From the NCBI GenBank assembly GCA_964610505.1, contig CAZSXU010000002.1, positions 1-64,000 of the forward strand: 64,000 nucleotides of DNA, in the 5' to 3' direction. Below are positions 42,801 through 49,372 of the stretch, piece after piece. Numbering within the stretch: the first letter of the stretch is position 1; the number at the start of each line of letters is the position of its first letter. A program made the translations under genes and the position numbers. The notes under the pieces were generated by a model, which was not told where the DNA came from, made no database searches, and saw only the letters and a list, made by a program, of their open reading frames with translations. Source of the DNA: CAZSXU01 sp964610505. GTDB lineage: Bacteria > Arandabacterota > Arandabacteria > JAGLYR01.

Positions 42801-43427
42801 ATCCGACGTAAGATCAAGGGCCTGGGTCCGGTGAACCTCGTTGCCCTGGAAGAGTATGAGCAAGAACGGGAGCGCCTCGATTTTCTGACGTCTCAGCGGG
42901 ACGACCTGGAGACGGCCAAGGAGTCCCTGAAGCAGACCATCGTGGAGATTCACCACACGGCGAGGAAACGGTTCAAGGAATCCTTTGAGATCGTGCGGGT
43001 GAAGTTCATTGAGACCTTTGCCTCTCTGTTCGAGGACGGGGAAGCCGATCTCCGTCTGGAAGACCCCCACGACCCGTTGCGCTCCGGGATTGCCATCATC
43101 GCGCGCCCGAAGGGGAAGCTGGAGCGTCACATCAGTCTGCTCTCCGGGGGGGAGAGGTCCCTCACGGCCATTGCATTCCTGGTCTCTCTGTATCTGGTCA
43201 AGCCCAGCGCATTCTGCATTCTGGACGAGATCGACGCCGCCCTGGATGATGCGAACGTTCTGAAATTCGCATCTCTCCTGCGGCGCCTCAAGGAGAAGAC
43301 CCAGTTCGTGATGATCACGCACAACAAACGGAGCATGGAGATCGCCGACTGCCTGTACGGGGTCACGATGTCCGAGCCCGGGGTGTCGAGGATTGTTTCG
43401 GTTGACCTAAGAACGCGCGCTGCCTAG
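39879..43427 (+). CDS. smc: Chromosome segregation ATPase SMC
   Basis: SMC compacts and separates chromosomes as part of the ScpAB condensin. The 1182-residue protein has Walker A GPNGCGKTNLSDAIRWVLGE (32-51), two long coiled coils separated by a hinge (about 500-680, with DGSVRPVVDYLLG), the signature LLSGGERSLTAIAFL and Walker B FCILDEIDAALDD. ATG 39879 follows AAGGAG (39860-39865). The C-terminal SVDLRTRAA-stop is repeated downstream in frame (see the 42-bp repeat). ftsY follows, a frequent pairing. Confidence 0.97.
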   Translation: MYLKKVEICGFKSFPEKTDIEFGPGVTAVVGPNGCGKTNLSDAIRWVLGEQSARQLRGRTMEDVIFNGSEDRKPLGMAEVSLTIGGTANLLPVPYDEICITRRVFRSGESDYLLNRKPCRLKDIKDLFLDTGVGSDTYSMIERDMIDGVLDERSGARRAFIEEAAGIAKYKDREIAARRKLELTDQDLVRLSDVILELEKRVRSLQYQMGKARRYKRLTESLRVMEAARAASDIRKRKERLAEIDRDLGEIKARREAGQAALAEKEAELENLSLRRVEFERELAQAQEALNEAEKRTEAMEAESLVLRERQKGTRALLLRAGEEKASLEQQFNRIQSEREDASLALVTLEGRRGARRGEHETLKAEVAELEAERERWRSALNEKRGESLQVFENRVRRSNELGTLGKNLEKLLDEKNRILRQVSDVAVRMEEMGTDLASLDQETERLDREMGRLETKRTRVEDGRKKHEARLSEIHSRSVSLESKLGSLEEKLGLLKGLEENLEGYESGVKTVLSDRKTEVEGIVADLVTAKQPEHETAVEAALSDSLQLVVTSKLETACQLVEYLRTAEGGVAGFLALEALEDVDTDGVPADLWERRGVLGKVAEHVACDGSVRPVVDYLLGRTVLTETLDAALGLSQEPRYQGLTFVTLEGDAVSMPGRLFGGRRSGGDLSVVGRRGEIAKAEDQTTEIRMLLDEIRDFEAKALRVRERLSQISDLLTETLGRTREEHLGCRQQRSVLDAELVQCERSREMFSGQLERLHVEIRQIDRDREQAVLDVSRLSDEESEAANLTEMLEQKVQGWETAYREKTARLSALETEIAALDDEEARLRSRAADLMKQSSEAEHQIAERTRDTQNAEMEIRRCEESLAGMADDLKVASEKVEARRASRDRLREGGASFRDREAALKQEIREHAREKEHLGERIHQTEMEVARLEAEENSIRDQIREKYEMDLEDIEIPADTGEVGPEDVEEIRRKIKGLGPVNLVALEEYEQERERLDFLTSQRDDLETAKESLKQTIVEIHHTARKRFKESFEIVRVKFIETFASLFEDGEADLRLEDPHDPLRSGIAIIARPKGKLERHISLLSGGERSLTAIAFLVSLYLVKPSAFCILDEIDAALDDANVLKFASLLRRLKEKTQFVMITHNKRSMEIADCLYGVTMSEPGVSRIVSVDLRTRAA

Positions 43428-43553
43428 GGTCACATTGTCTCTGTTGATCTGAGAACGCGCGCTGCCTAGGGGCACATTGTCTCTGTTGACCTGAGAACGC
43501 ACGCTGCCTAGGGGCACATTGTCTCTGTTGACCTAAGAACGCGCGCTGCCTAG
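43401..43553. repeat. 42-bp tandem repeat of the smc 3' end
   Basis: Units start at 43401, 43443, 43485 and 43527 (3.6 copies). The first encodes the SMC C-terminus VDLRTRAA and its TAG. Since 42 is a multiple of three, every copy keeps the same frame and ends with the same in-frame TAG, reading VDLRT(R/H)AA-stop-GHIVS each time. Confidence 0.9.
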
Positions 43554-43582
43554 AGGCGCGCGGGATTGGCATATGCGTCGCC

Positions 43583-44491
43583 ATGGGATTCTCGATTTCC
43601 CATCTCCGGGAGCGCCTCCAGAACGCGCGGCGCGCCTCGTGGAAACGTATCCGGAGCATTGCCGGCGGCTCGAGTCTTGATGAGGAGAGCCGAGAGGAAC
43701 TCGAGGAGATCCTGATCGAGGCCGACATCGGCGTTGCCGCCACCGAACGGATCATCGGGCGGTTGGGGGAGAAAGTCGGCGGAGGAGACGCGGGTCTTCG
43801 AGAGGCGCTCAGGGAATCGCTGCTGGAGGTTCTCGGCGCGGCGCCTGAACCCGAGGAGGCGGAGGCCGAATCGGGCCGGCCCCGCGTGATCCTGATTGTA
43901 GGGGTCAACGGCGTTGGGAAGACGACGACCGTAGCCAAACTGGCGGCCCGGTATCGGGCCGAAGGCCGGAGCGTCCTGATGGCCGCGGCGGATACGTTTC
44001 GCGCCGCGGCCTCCGAGCAGCTCGAGGTGTGGTCGGAGCGGCTGGACATCGATCTCATTCGGCAGCGGTCGGGCGCGGATCCTGCGGCGGTGGCCTATGA
44101 TGCGCTCGAGGCGGCTAAGGCCCGCGGTGTGGATGTCCTGCTTGTGGACACGGCGGGGAGACTGCACACAAAGCACAACCTCATGGAAGAACTGAAGAAG
44201 ATTCGCCGGGTGCTGGGCTCGTGCGCGCCGGGTGCTCCGGATGAAGTGTTCCTGGTTCTGGACGCGACGACGGGACAGAATGCCTTGTCTCAGGCTCGGA
44301 TGTTCCAGGAGGCGGTGGCCCCCACGGGGCTCGTGATCGCCAAGTTGGACGGGACCGCCAAGGCCGGGATCGTTCTGGCGGTCCGGGAGGAACTCGGTCT
44401 CGACGTTCGGTTCGTGGGGCTCGGGGAGGCGGTGGACGATCTGGATCGTTTTGACCCCGTGGCCTTCGTGGACGCTCTCTTGACGGACTAG
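43583..44491 (+). CDS. ftsY: Signal recognition particle receptor FtsY
   Basis: FtsY docks SRP-ribosome complexes at the membrane. The 302-residue protein has the N domain, then G1 GVNGVGKTTTVAKLA, the AADTFRAAASEQL box, DTAGRLHTK and AKLDGTAKAG, GLGEAVDDLDRFDP at the end. The acidic A domain is almost absent, as in short FtsY forms. It works with the SRP RNA encoded at 4287-4525. ATG 43583 lies just after the smc repeat array. Confidence 0.97.
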   Translation: MGFSISHLRERLQNARRASWKRIRSIAGGSSLDEESREELEEILIEADIGVAATERIIGRLGEKVGGGDAGLREALRESLLEVLGAAPEPEEAEAESGRPRVILIVGVNGVGKTTTVAKLAARYRAEGRSVLMAAADTFRAAASEQLEVWSERLDIDLIRQRSGADPAAVAYDALEAAKARGVDVLLVDTAGRLHTKHNLMEELKKIRRVLGSCAPGAPDEVFLVLDATTGQNALSQARMFQEAVAPTGLVIAKLDGTAKAGIVLAVREELGLDVRFVGLGEAVDDLDRFDPVAFVDALLTD

Positions 44492-44616
44492 CGTCGATCG
44501 GTCGGAACGGACGACGGATGCGCCTTGGGGGGCACGGACTCCCCGAGACCGCGGCCACGACGGGCCCGTCCGGCAATCAGGTTTCACGGGTTTCGTTTCA
44601 TCGGCAAAATTAGTCC

Positions 44617-44646
44617 TTGACGCCCCGGCCCGGCCGAGCATAGCAT
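44617..44646 (+). promoter_or_regulatory. Promoter of a candidate ncRNA
   Basis: TTGACG (44617-44622), an 18-base GC-rich spacer and TAGCAT (44641-44646) make a plausible sigma-70 promoter with no coding frame after it. The expected start is near 44653. Confidence 0.5.
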
Positions 44647-44652
44647 GGGTTG

Positions 44653-44810
44653 CGTGAGTAGGGGTGTAAGAATAGACAAAAGAAATCGGAATTGCCCCCG
44701 GCGCTATGGCCGTTATGGCGGGGGTCAGTAACCTCAAGGTCAGGTTACCCGCTATGTTAAGAGGGGGAGTGGGGAAGACCTAGAGGGTTCTGCGCCGGGG
44801 GCTTTCTGTG
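44653..44810 (+). ncRNA. Candidate structured non-coding RNA
   Basis: The strand downstream of the promoter can fold into a closed structure. GCCCCCGGCGC (44694-44704) pairs perfectly with 44792-44802 over 11 bp. Inside, 44715-44721 pairs with 44749-44755 (one G-U) and GTAACC (44728-44733) with GGTTAC (44743-44748). No reading frame of note overlaps. A stem closed by a long helix with an internal hairpin recalls 6S-like RNAs, but no known family could be assigned. Confidence 0.45.
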
Positions 44811-45295
44811 CCCGGATCATCCACGACCAGTCTGCTGCGTCAGCACATCTGCCCGCGCTGACTGCGTCATGCTCCCTCGCCGATCCTCGACGTGGCCATG
44901 GCTACGCCTCCGGTCGCCTTAGTCGCATTCCTTGTCATCACAGACATCTGTTCTGCCTCGCGACGACCGTTCGTGAATGACCCGGGCATACGCCCGGGTG
45001 TCAGTTCCAGACAGGATTGCCACAGTGCCGCGCCTTGTCAGCCACGTCCTTCCCCTGCTCTCGAGACGGGTCTTCTGAACAGCCCGGGCCTAGTTGCAAA
45101 GGGATTCACTGCAAGCTCGAGGGATTAGGGACAAGTACCTTCCACCCGAATGGCGCTTGACTACCCTCTGCGTGCTCCGCGTCTTCCGTGGTGAAAGGTC
45201 TGAGGTTTCCAGTGTGTGCAAATCTGTGAAATCTGTGGCTGGCTTCTGGGGCTAACTCCCCGTCCGGTGCTCTCGCCGCTCGCGCAGTGCCGGGG
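44811..45295. other. Intergenic, scattered repeat words
   Basis: No gene is convincing. CTCTGCGTGCTCCGCGTCTT (45168-45187) and AATCTGTGAAATCTGTGG (45221-45238) look like members of intergenic repeat families I recall from other environmental genomes (not verified here). A short hairpin, CCCGGGCATACGCCCGGG (44981-44998), is also present. Confidence 0.45.
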
Positions 45296-45964
45296 TCACC
45301 GGCTGGGCCTGTCCGGCAGGTCGATGACGTCTCGTGGGAATTTCCGCTGTTGTTCGGCCAGCGAGAGGATCCATGCCTGGCCCTTGCGATCGATGATTTC
45401 CTGCCCAACTCGCGTCAACCACTGCTCCGCCTCCCGGGTTTCGCCCCGTCGGCGATAGAGCTCCCCGATCAAGTACGTCGTGGTTGCCCGATCCGAAGCC
45501 GGGACGGCGCCGGGGGATTTCAGCGCCGTTCGCAGGAAGTGAATGGCTTTCTCGCGATAGGCCATCTCTTCGTCCTCTTGCTGGTCTTCCTCGGCGCTCC
45601 AGGCAGCGCTCAGATACAGGTCGGCGATCTTCAGGGGGCTGTCCGCCAGCAGTTCCGCACACCGGGCCGCGTACTCGTATCTCTGGCAGCTCAAGGGGAT
45701 ATCGCCCCTGACCAGGTATCGCAGGGCGTGGATGATTCTGCGCGCCACCGGGCGCGATACTTGCCTCTCGAAATCGGGTTCCATCGCCGTGTAGCCGCAG
45801 AAGGGACAGGTGTGAATCAGATGGCAGCGGGGTTGGAACCCGACCACCTCGCGCCGGAAATCCGTATGGAGCGGTCCGAGGTCGGCCCGGGTGCCCGGAA
45901 CGCTGGAGTTGAAGGGTTCGCGGCACAGCGGGCAGACGATGGAAATCTCGAGAACGTTGCTCAC
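45296..45964 (-). CDS. DUF2225 zinc-ribbon/TPR protein
   Basis: The only convincing minus-strand protein gene. It encodes about 222 residues and begins near SNVLEISIVCPLC. Two Cys pairs, CPLC and CPFCGY, form a zinc ribbon, followed by TPR-like helices (KIADLYLSAAWSAEEDQQED; YREKAIHFLRTALKS; TTYLIGELYRRRGE). This layout matches DUF2225, of unknown function. GTG 45964 is chosen with GAGGAAA upstream; GTG 45976 is an alternative. Codons further upstream run through the 39-bp repeats and are not likely translated. It is divergent from the PAS protein. Confidence 0.8.
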   Translation of the reverse strand: MSNVLEISIVCPLCREPFNSSVPGTRADLGPLHTDFRREVVGFQPRCHLIHTCPFCGYTAMEPDFERQVSRPVARRIIHALRYLVRGDIPLSCQRYEYAARCAELLADSPLKIADLYLSAAWSAEEDQQEDEEMAYREKAIHFLRTALKSPGAVPASDRATTTYLIGELYRRRGETREAEQWLTRVGQEIIDRKGQAWILSLAEQQRKFPRDVIDLPDRPSR

Positions 45965-46038
45965 GTGTTTCCTCACAGGCTGGACGAAGGGCTTCCTCGA
46001 TGTCCTTCGATCGGCACACCGCACCCATTCTTGAGCCT

Positions 46039-46212
46039 CAATTGGCCCCTTGGCGCGGCCTGTCCGTGTCGGCCGAGCAATGGGCCCCTCGGCGCGGCCT
46101 GTCCGTGTCGGCCGGGCAATTGGCCCCTTGGCGCGGCCTGTCCGTGTCGGCCGGGCAATTGGCCCCTTGGCGCGGCCTGTCCGTGTCGGCCGGGCAATGG
46201 GCCCCTCGCCCG
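46039..46212. repeat. 39-bp tandem repeat between divergent genes
   Basis: Four units starting at 46039, 46078, 46117 and 46156 plus a partial fifth, each CAATTGG/CAATGGG-CCCC-N-GGCGCGGCCTGTCCGTGTCGGCCGGG in outline. Unit sequence is nearly invariant apart from a CAATTGG/CAATGGG switch. It lies between the DUF2225 start and the PAS protein start, so it may influence both promoters. Confidence 0.85.
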
Positions 46213-46355
46213 TCCCGGCATTCGGAGACGACGCGTGCGGAGGTTTCCCGGTAAAGGATCGGCCCCGATCGGCCGAAGATGAGAGAAGGCGGAGTGGGTG
46301 GAGCTCGGGCCATACGTGGGCGCCCAGAATCGTCAACTCAAGAGAGGCGGGAACC

Positions 46356-46964
46356 ATGGATAATCTGGTAGAGAGCCAAGGCATGCAGGCCGCAGCGGTT
46401 GGTCATGCCGTTCGGCGGGAGTTCCGTATCCTGAATGTTTTCTCCTTCCCGGTTCTGGTCTTATCCCGGGACGGCCGTGTCATGTTCGCCAATCGGGCTG
46501 CGGGTGACACGTTCGGCATCGGACGAAGCAGCCCGGCGGATACCGGTTTCTTCCAGGAGATTCAGGAAGTGAGTCGGGTTGACACCGTGAAGAATCTCGC
46601 CCGAGGCCAATCCGCTGTCGTCGAGGTGTCGTTCCGCGACCGGAGGCAGCCCCTGGTTGCCCATCGACTGGACGAGTCGTTCGGGGATGATTCCTACGTT
46701 CTGAGTTTCGTTGACTCGAGCGGCGGCGAGCGTACAAGCGAGAGCGCCATCCGTCGGATGAAACACCGGTTCAACAACTACCTGGCCCCGATGGCGGGCA
46801 AGGCCGAGATCATTCTCTTCGCACTGAAAAAGGGCAACTACAACAAGGTGGAGAAGGCGGCCAACGACATCGTGCGGCACGCCGAGGACTCCGAAGCGCT
46901 GGATGCGCTGTTTGATCCCGAGCCGGGGCAGGAATCCCAGAGTATTACGTATTACGTGACGTAG
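46356..46964 (+). CDS. PAS domain protein with a lone H-box (truncated sensor kinase)
   Basis: The 202-residue protein has a PAS-like N-terminal domain (about 22-125: FPVLVLSRDGRVMFANRAAGDTFG) and a C-terminal helix with MKHRFNNYLAPMAGKAEII (about 140-158), which looks like the phosphoacceptor H-box of histidine kinases (H-x-x-N-N-x-L). No ATPase (HATPase) domain follows; the gene ends about 45 residues later. A clear terminator follows at 46993-47025, so the protein is complete as encoded. It could be a phosphotransfer or sequestering partner of another kinase. ATG 46356 is chosen, since upstream codons are repeat sequence. Confidence 0.7.
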   Translation: MDNLVESQGMQAAAVGHAVRREFRILNVFSFPVLVLSRDGRVMFANRAAGDTFGIGRSSPADTGFFQEIQEVSRVDTVKNLARGQSAVVEVSFRDRRQPLVAHRLDESFGDDSYVLSFVDSSGGERTSESAIRRMKHRFNNYLAPMAGKAEIILFALKKGNYNKVEKAANDIVRHAEDSEALDALFDPEPGQESQSITYYVT

Positions 46965-46992
46965 ATCGAATCGTCCGACAGAGTCCAATCGC

Positions 46993-47025
46993 GGCCTCGC
47001 AGTCTGCAGACTGCGAGGCCTTTTT
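46993..47025 (+). terminator. Rho-independent terminator of the PAS/H-box gene
   Basis: GGCCTCGCAGTCT (46993-47005) and its exact complement AGACTGCGAGGCC (47008-47020) form a near-continuous stem, followed by TTTTT (47021-47025). Confidence 0.9.
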
Positions 47026-47134
47026 GCCTTGAGGCTCCTGGAAAAGCAGCGAATAGGAAACAGGAAACAGTGAAAAGGAAATAGATCTCGCTTGAAGGCG
47101 TCGGGACAAGCCGGGCGAGGAGGATTTCCTTGTT

Positions 47135-47260
47135 CCTGAGCGGTTTGCGCTCCAGGCGAACATTCCGAATACGTTCAACCCAGTGACCGAGATCACCTAC
47201 GCGATTCCGGCGGGTGCGGCGCCGTCACGCGTGGTGATGAGTGTCTTCGACGTGGCCGGG
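47135..47260 (+). pseudogene. Remnant of a FlgD/T9SS-type C-terminal sorting domain
   Basis: The frame from 47135 reads PERFALQANIPNTFNPVTEI, continuing as TYAIPAG and VVMSVFDVAG. This is the PNPFNP-x-T-x-I-x-Y-x-(I/L)P...(V/I)-x-D-x-x-G signature of FlgD-like Ig and type IX sorting tails common in FCB phyla. After VFDVAG the frame is lost, but the shifted frame at once reads GFYVALVRD, the normal last strand of the domain. An internal deletion of about 20 codons with a frameshift is the simplest explanation. No N-terminal part or start is present. Confidence 0.65.
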
Positions 47261-47334
47261 CTTCTATGTTGCTCTTGTCCGGGATCCATAGTCTATGGTC
47301 TACTTCTCTCTTACTCTGGGGACCCGGAATCCAC

Positions 47335-47363
47335 TTGACAGCGGGTCCCCGAAAAGGTACCCT
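47335..47363 (+). promoter_or_regulatory. Promoter of the riboflavin operon
   Basis: TTGACA (47335-47340), a 17-base spacer and TACCCT (47358-47363) lie just upstream of the FMN riboswitch, putting the start near 47370. Confidence 0.7.
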
Positions 47364-47378
47364 GTCATCAGCATAGAT

Positions 47379-47500
47379 ATCCTTCGGGGCGGGGTGAAAG
47401 TCCCCACCGGCGGTGAGAGCCCGCGAGCGGATGCGTAATCGTGTCTGCTGATCCGGTGAGATTCCGGAGCCGACAGTGAGAGTCTGGATGAGAGAAGGAT
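47379..47500 (+). promoter_or_regulatory. FMN riboswitch (RFN element)
   Basis: The RFN aptamer is complete: closing strands ATCCTTCGGGGC and GAGAGAAGGAT, with the conserved GGGGTGAAAGTCCCCACCGG, GGTGAGAGCCCGCGAGC and GATCCGGTGAGATTCCGGAG blocks. FMN binding should favour the terminator at 47533-47561 and lower expression of the rib genes. Confidence 0.95.
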
Positions 47501-47532
47501 GCAGAGGCCTGCGGAAAACGCAGGACGGTCTT

Positions 47533-47561
47533 GCCCCGGAGTGATCTTCGGGGCTTTTTTT
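47533..47561 (+). terminator. Riboswitch-controlled terminator
   Basis: GCCCCGGAG and CTTCGGGGC form a 9-bp stem (one G-U) with a TGAT loop, followed by a run of seven T. It stands between the aptamer and ribD, as expected for attenuation by FMN. Confidence 0.9.
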
Positions 47562-47586
47562 GTGGGGGGGATGGGCAAAGGGACCG

Positions 47587-48756
47587 ATGGACGAGGCGCG
47601 CATTGACAGGGCACACATGTCGAGAGTCCTCAGCCTGGCGCGGAGGGGAGCGGGGTGGGTGAGCCCGAATCCCATGGTCGGCGCCGTTGTCGTGAAGAAC
47701 GGCCGAATTGTGGGCGAGGGGTATCACGGGCGTACGGGCGGTCCCCACGCCGAAGTCGAGGCACTGGCGGCGGCCGGGCGGCGGGCGAAGGGGGCCGATC
47801 TGTATGTTAATCTCGAACCCTGTTGTCACCACGGAAGGACGCCCCCCTGTACCGACCCCATTCTTGCGGCCGGGATTCGAAGCGTCCGGGTATCGATTCT
47901 TGATCCGAATCCCCTCGTCAACGGCAAGGGCGTGCGTGTTCTCCGTCGTCACGGCATCGAGGTCGAGGTGGGGGTGATGGCCGAGGAGGCCGCCCGGTTG
48001 AACGAGTCCTACCTGACCTACACGCGCACGGGGCGCCCCTTTGTCGTTGGGAAAATGGCCGCGACGCTGGACGGGAAGATCGCCACGGCGACCGGTGAGT
48101 CCCGATGGATCAGCGGCCTTCACTCCCGCAGGCTGACTCACCGGCTGCGGCACGAGATGGATGCGATCCTTGTCGGTGTGGGTACGGTGACGGCCGATGA
48201 TCCGGAGCTGACGGTGCGTCAGGGGATTCGCCGGCCGAATCACCCGGTGCGGATCGTCCTGGACACGTCTCTCCGGATTCCCCGCGGTGCCCGGGTTCTG
48301 GACGTTTCGTGCGGGGCTCGTACGGTTGTCGCGTGCGGGAAGGATGCGTCGAGCGGCCGCATCGAGTCACTCGGCCGCCGGGGTGTCGAGGTCTGGCCGC
48401 TTCCTCTGGATTCCGCTCGGCGGGTGAGCCTTCGGGCTCTGCTGCGCCGGGCCGGAAGAGAGGGGATGACATCTCTTCTGATCGAAGGGGGAAGTGAGGT
48501 GATGGCCTCTGCGCTCAAGGCGCAGGCGGTCCATAGGCTGCTCGTCATACTGGCTCCGAAGATTCTGGGAGCCGGAGCGCGGGAAGCCGTGGGTGACTTG
48601 GGAATCAAGAAGCTCAGCCGGGCGGTGGCCCTGGATGACGTTCGTTGGCGGAGGGTGGGCGAGGATCTTGTCGCCGAGGGGTATCCGCCGACAAGGAGAG
48701 GCAGCGAGACATGTTCACGGGATTGGTGGAAGAAATTGGCCGGGTCGAGGCGGTAA
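47587..48756 (+). CDS. ribD: Bifunctional deaminase/reductase RibD
   Basis: RibD deaminates and then reduces the pyrimidine intermediate of riboflavin synthesis. The 389-residue protein has the zinc deaminase site (PHAEVEAL; PCCHHGRTPPC) in the first 150 residues and the reductase domain (FVVGKMAATLDGKIATATGESRWISG; VGVGTVTADDPELTVR; LLIEGGSEVMASAL) after it. ATG 47587 lies 25 bases after the attenuator. The 3' end overlaps ribE by 46 bases, an unusually long overlap for this operon. Confidence 0.96.
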   Translation: MDEARIDRAHMSRVLSLARRGAGWVSPNPMVGAVVVKNGRIVGEGYHGRTGGPHAEVEALAAAGRRAKGADLYVNLEPCCHHGRTPPCTDPILAAGIRSVRVSILDPNPLVNGKGVRVLRRHGIEVEVGVMAEEAARLNESYLTYTRTGRPFVVGKMAATLDGKIATATGESRWISGLHSRRLTHRLRHEMDAILVGVGTVTADDPELTVRQGIRRPNHPVRIVLDTSLRIPRGARVLDVSCGARTVVACGKDASSGRIESLGRRGVEVWPLPLDSARRVSLRALLRRAGREGMTSLLIEGGSEVMASALKAQAVHRLLVILAPKILGAGAREAVGDLGIKKLSRAVALDDVRWRRVGEDLVAEGYPPTRRGSETCSRDWWKKLAGSRR

Positions 48757-49355
48757 CTCGCCGGGCCGGATCTCTCAGCGCGAATATCTCCGCGACGGAG
48801 ATTCTGGAGAATACTCGTGTCGGCGACAGCATCGCCGTGTCGGGCGTCTGTCTGACCGTGACGCGTCGGAGCGACCGGAGCTTTGATGTAGACATGGTGC
48901 CCGAGACGATCGCCCGCACGAATCTCGTACATCTCCGGCCGGGAACGCGGGTGAATCTGGAACGCTCGCTGAGGCTGGGGGATCGGCTGGGTGGCCATTT
49001 CGTGCTCGGCCATGTCGACGGACTGGCCCGGGTCGTCGCGGATGTCGGACCCGCAGCGGGCGAGAAGGTTTTGCGTCTGCGCTGTCCGGATGCGCTTCGA
49101 TCGATGATCGCGGAGAAAGGATCCGTGGCCCTCAACGGCGTATCCCTGACGGTTGCCGCGGTAGAGGAGGACGGGTTCTCCGTGGCTCTGATTCCGCACA
49201 CGCTCAAAACCACAACGCTCGGCGAGGCCGCCGCGGGCCGGGACCTGAATCTTGAGATCGATGTACTGGCACGGTACGTGGCGCGCCGGCTGGCCGGCGG
49301 ACAAACGCCGGAAGGACTGACGGAAAGCTGGATGCGTCTGGAAGGCTATTCATAA
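48711..49355 (+). CDS. ribE: Riboflavin synthase alpha chain
   Basis: The enzyme dismutates two lumazines to riboflavin. The 214-residue protein has two homologous barrels: MFTGLVEEIGRVE and SIAVSGVCLTVTRRSD in the first, GHFVLGHVDGLARV and SVALNGVSLTVAAVEED in the second. ATG 48711 lies inside the end of ribD, after AAGGAGAGG. It is next to ribBA in the FMN-controlled operon. Confidence 0.96.
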   Translation: MFTGLVEEIGRVEAVTRRAGSLSANISATEILENTRVGDSIAVSGVCLTVTRRSDRSFDVDMVPETIARTNLVHLRPGTRVNLERSLRLGDRLGGHFVLGHVDGLARVVADVGPAAGEKVLRLRCPDALRSMIAEKGSVALNGVSLTVAAVEEDGFSVALIPHTLKTTTLGEAAAGRDLNLEIDVLARYVARRLAGGQTPEGLTESWMRLEGYS

Positions 49356-49372
49356 GGAGATAGGAAACGGAG

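Noticed and set aside
44892..45128. Small + strand frame of 78 codons
   Set aside because: No ribosome site, no family resemblance, and it lies in a stretch of intergenic repeats.
46050..46355. N-terminal repeat region of the PAS protein frame (residues encoded by the 39-bp repeats)
   Set aside because: The frame is open by chance, since the repeat is a multiple of three; ATG 46356 fits the start of the hydrophilic PAS protein better, and the same DNA is open on the opposite strand too.
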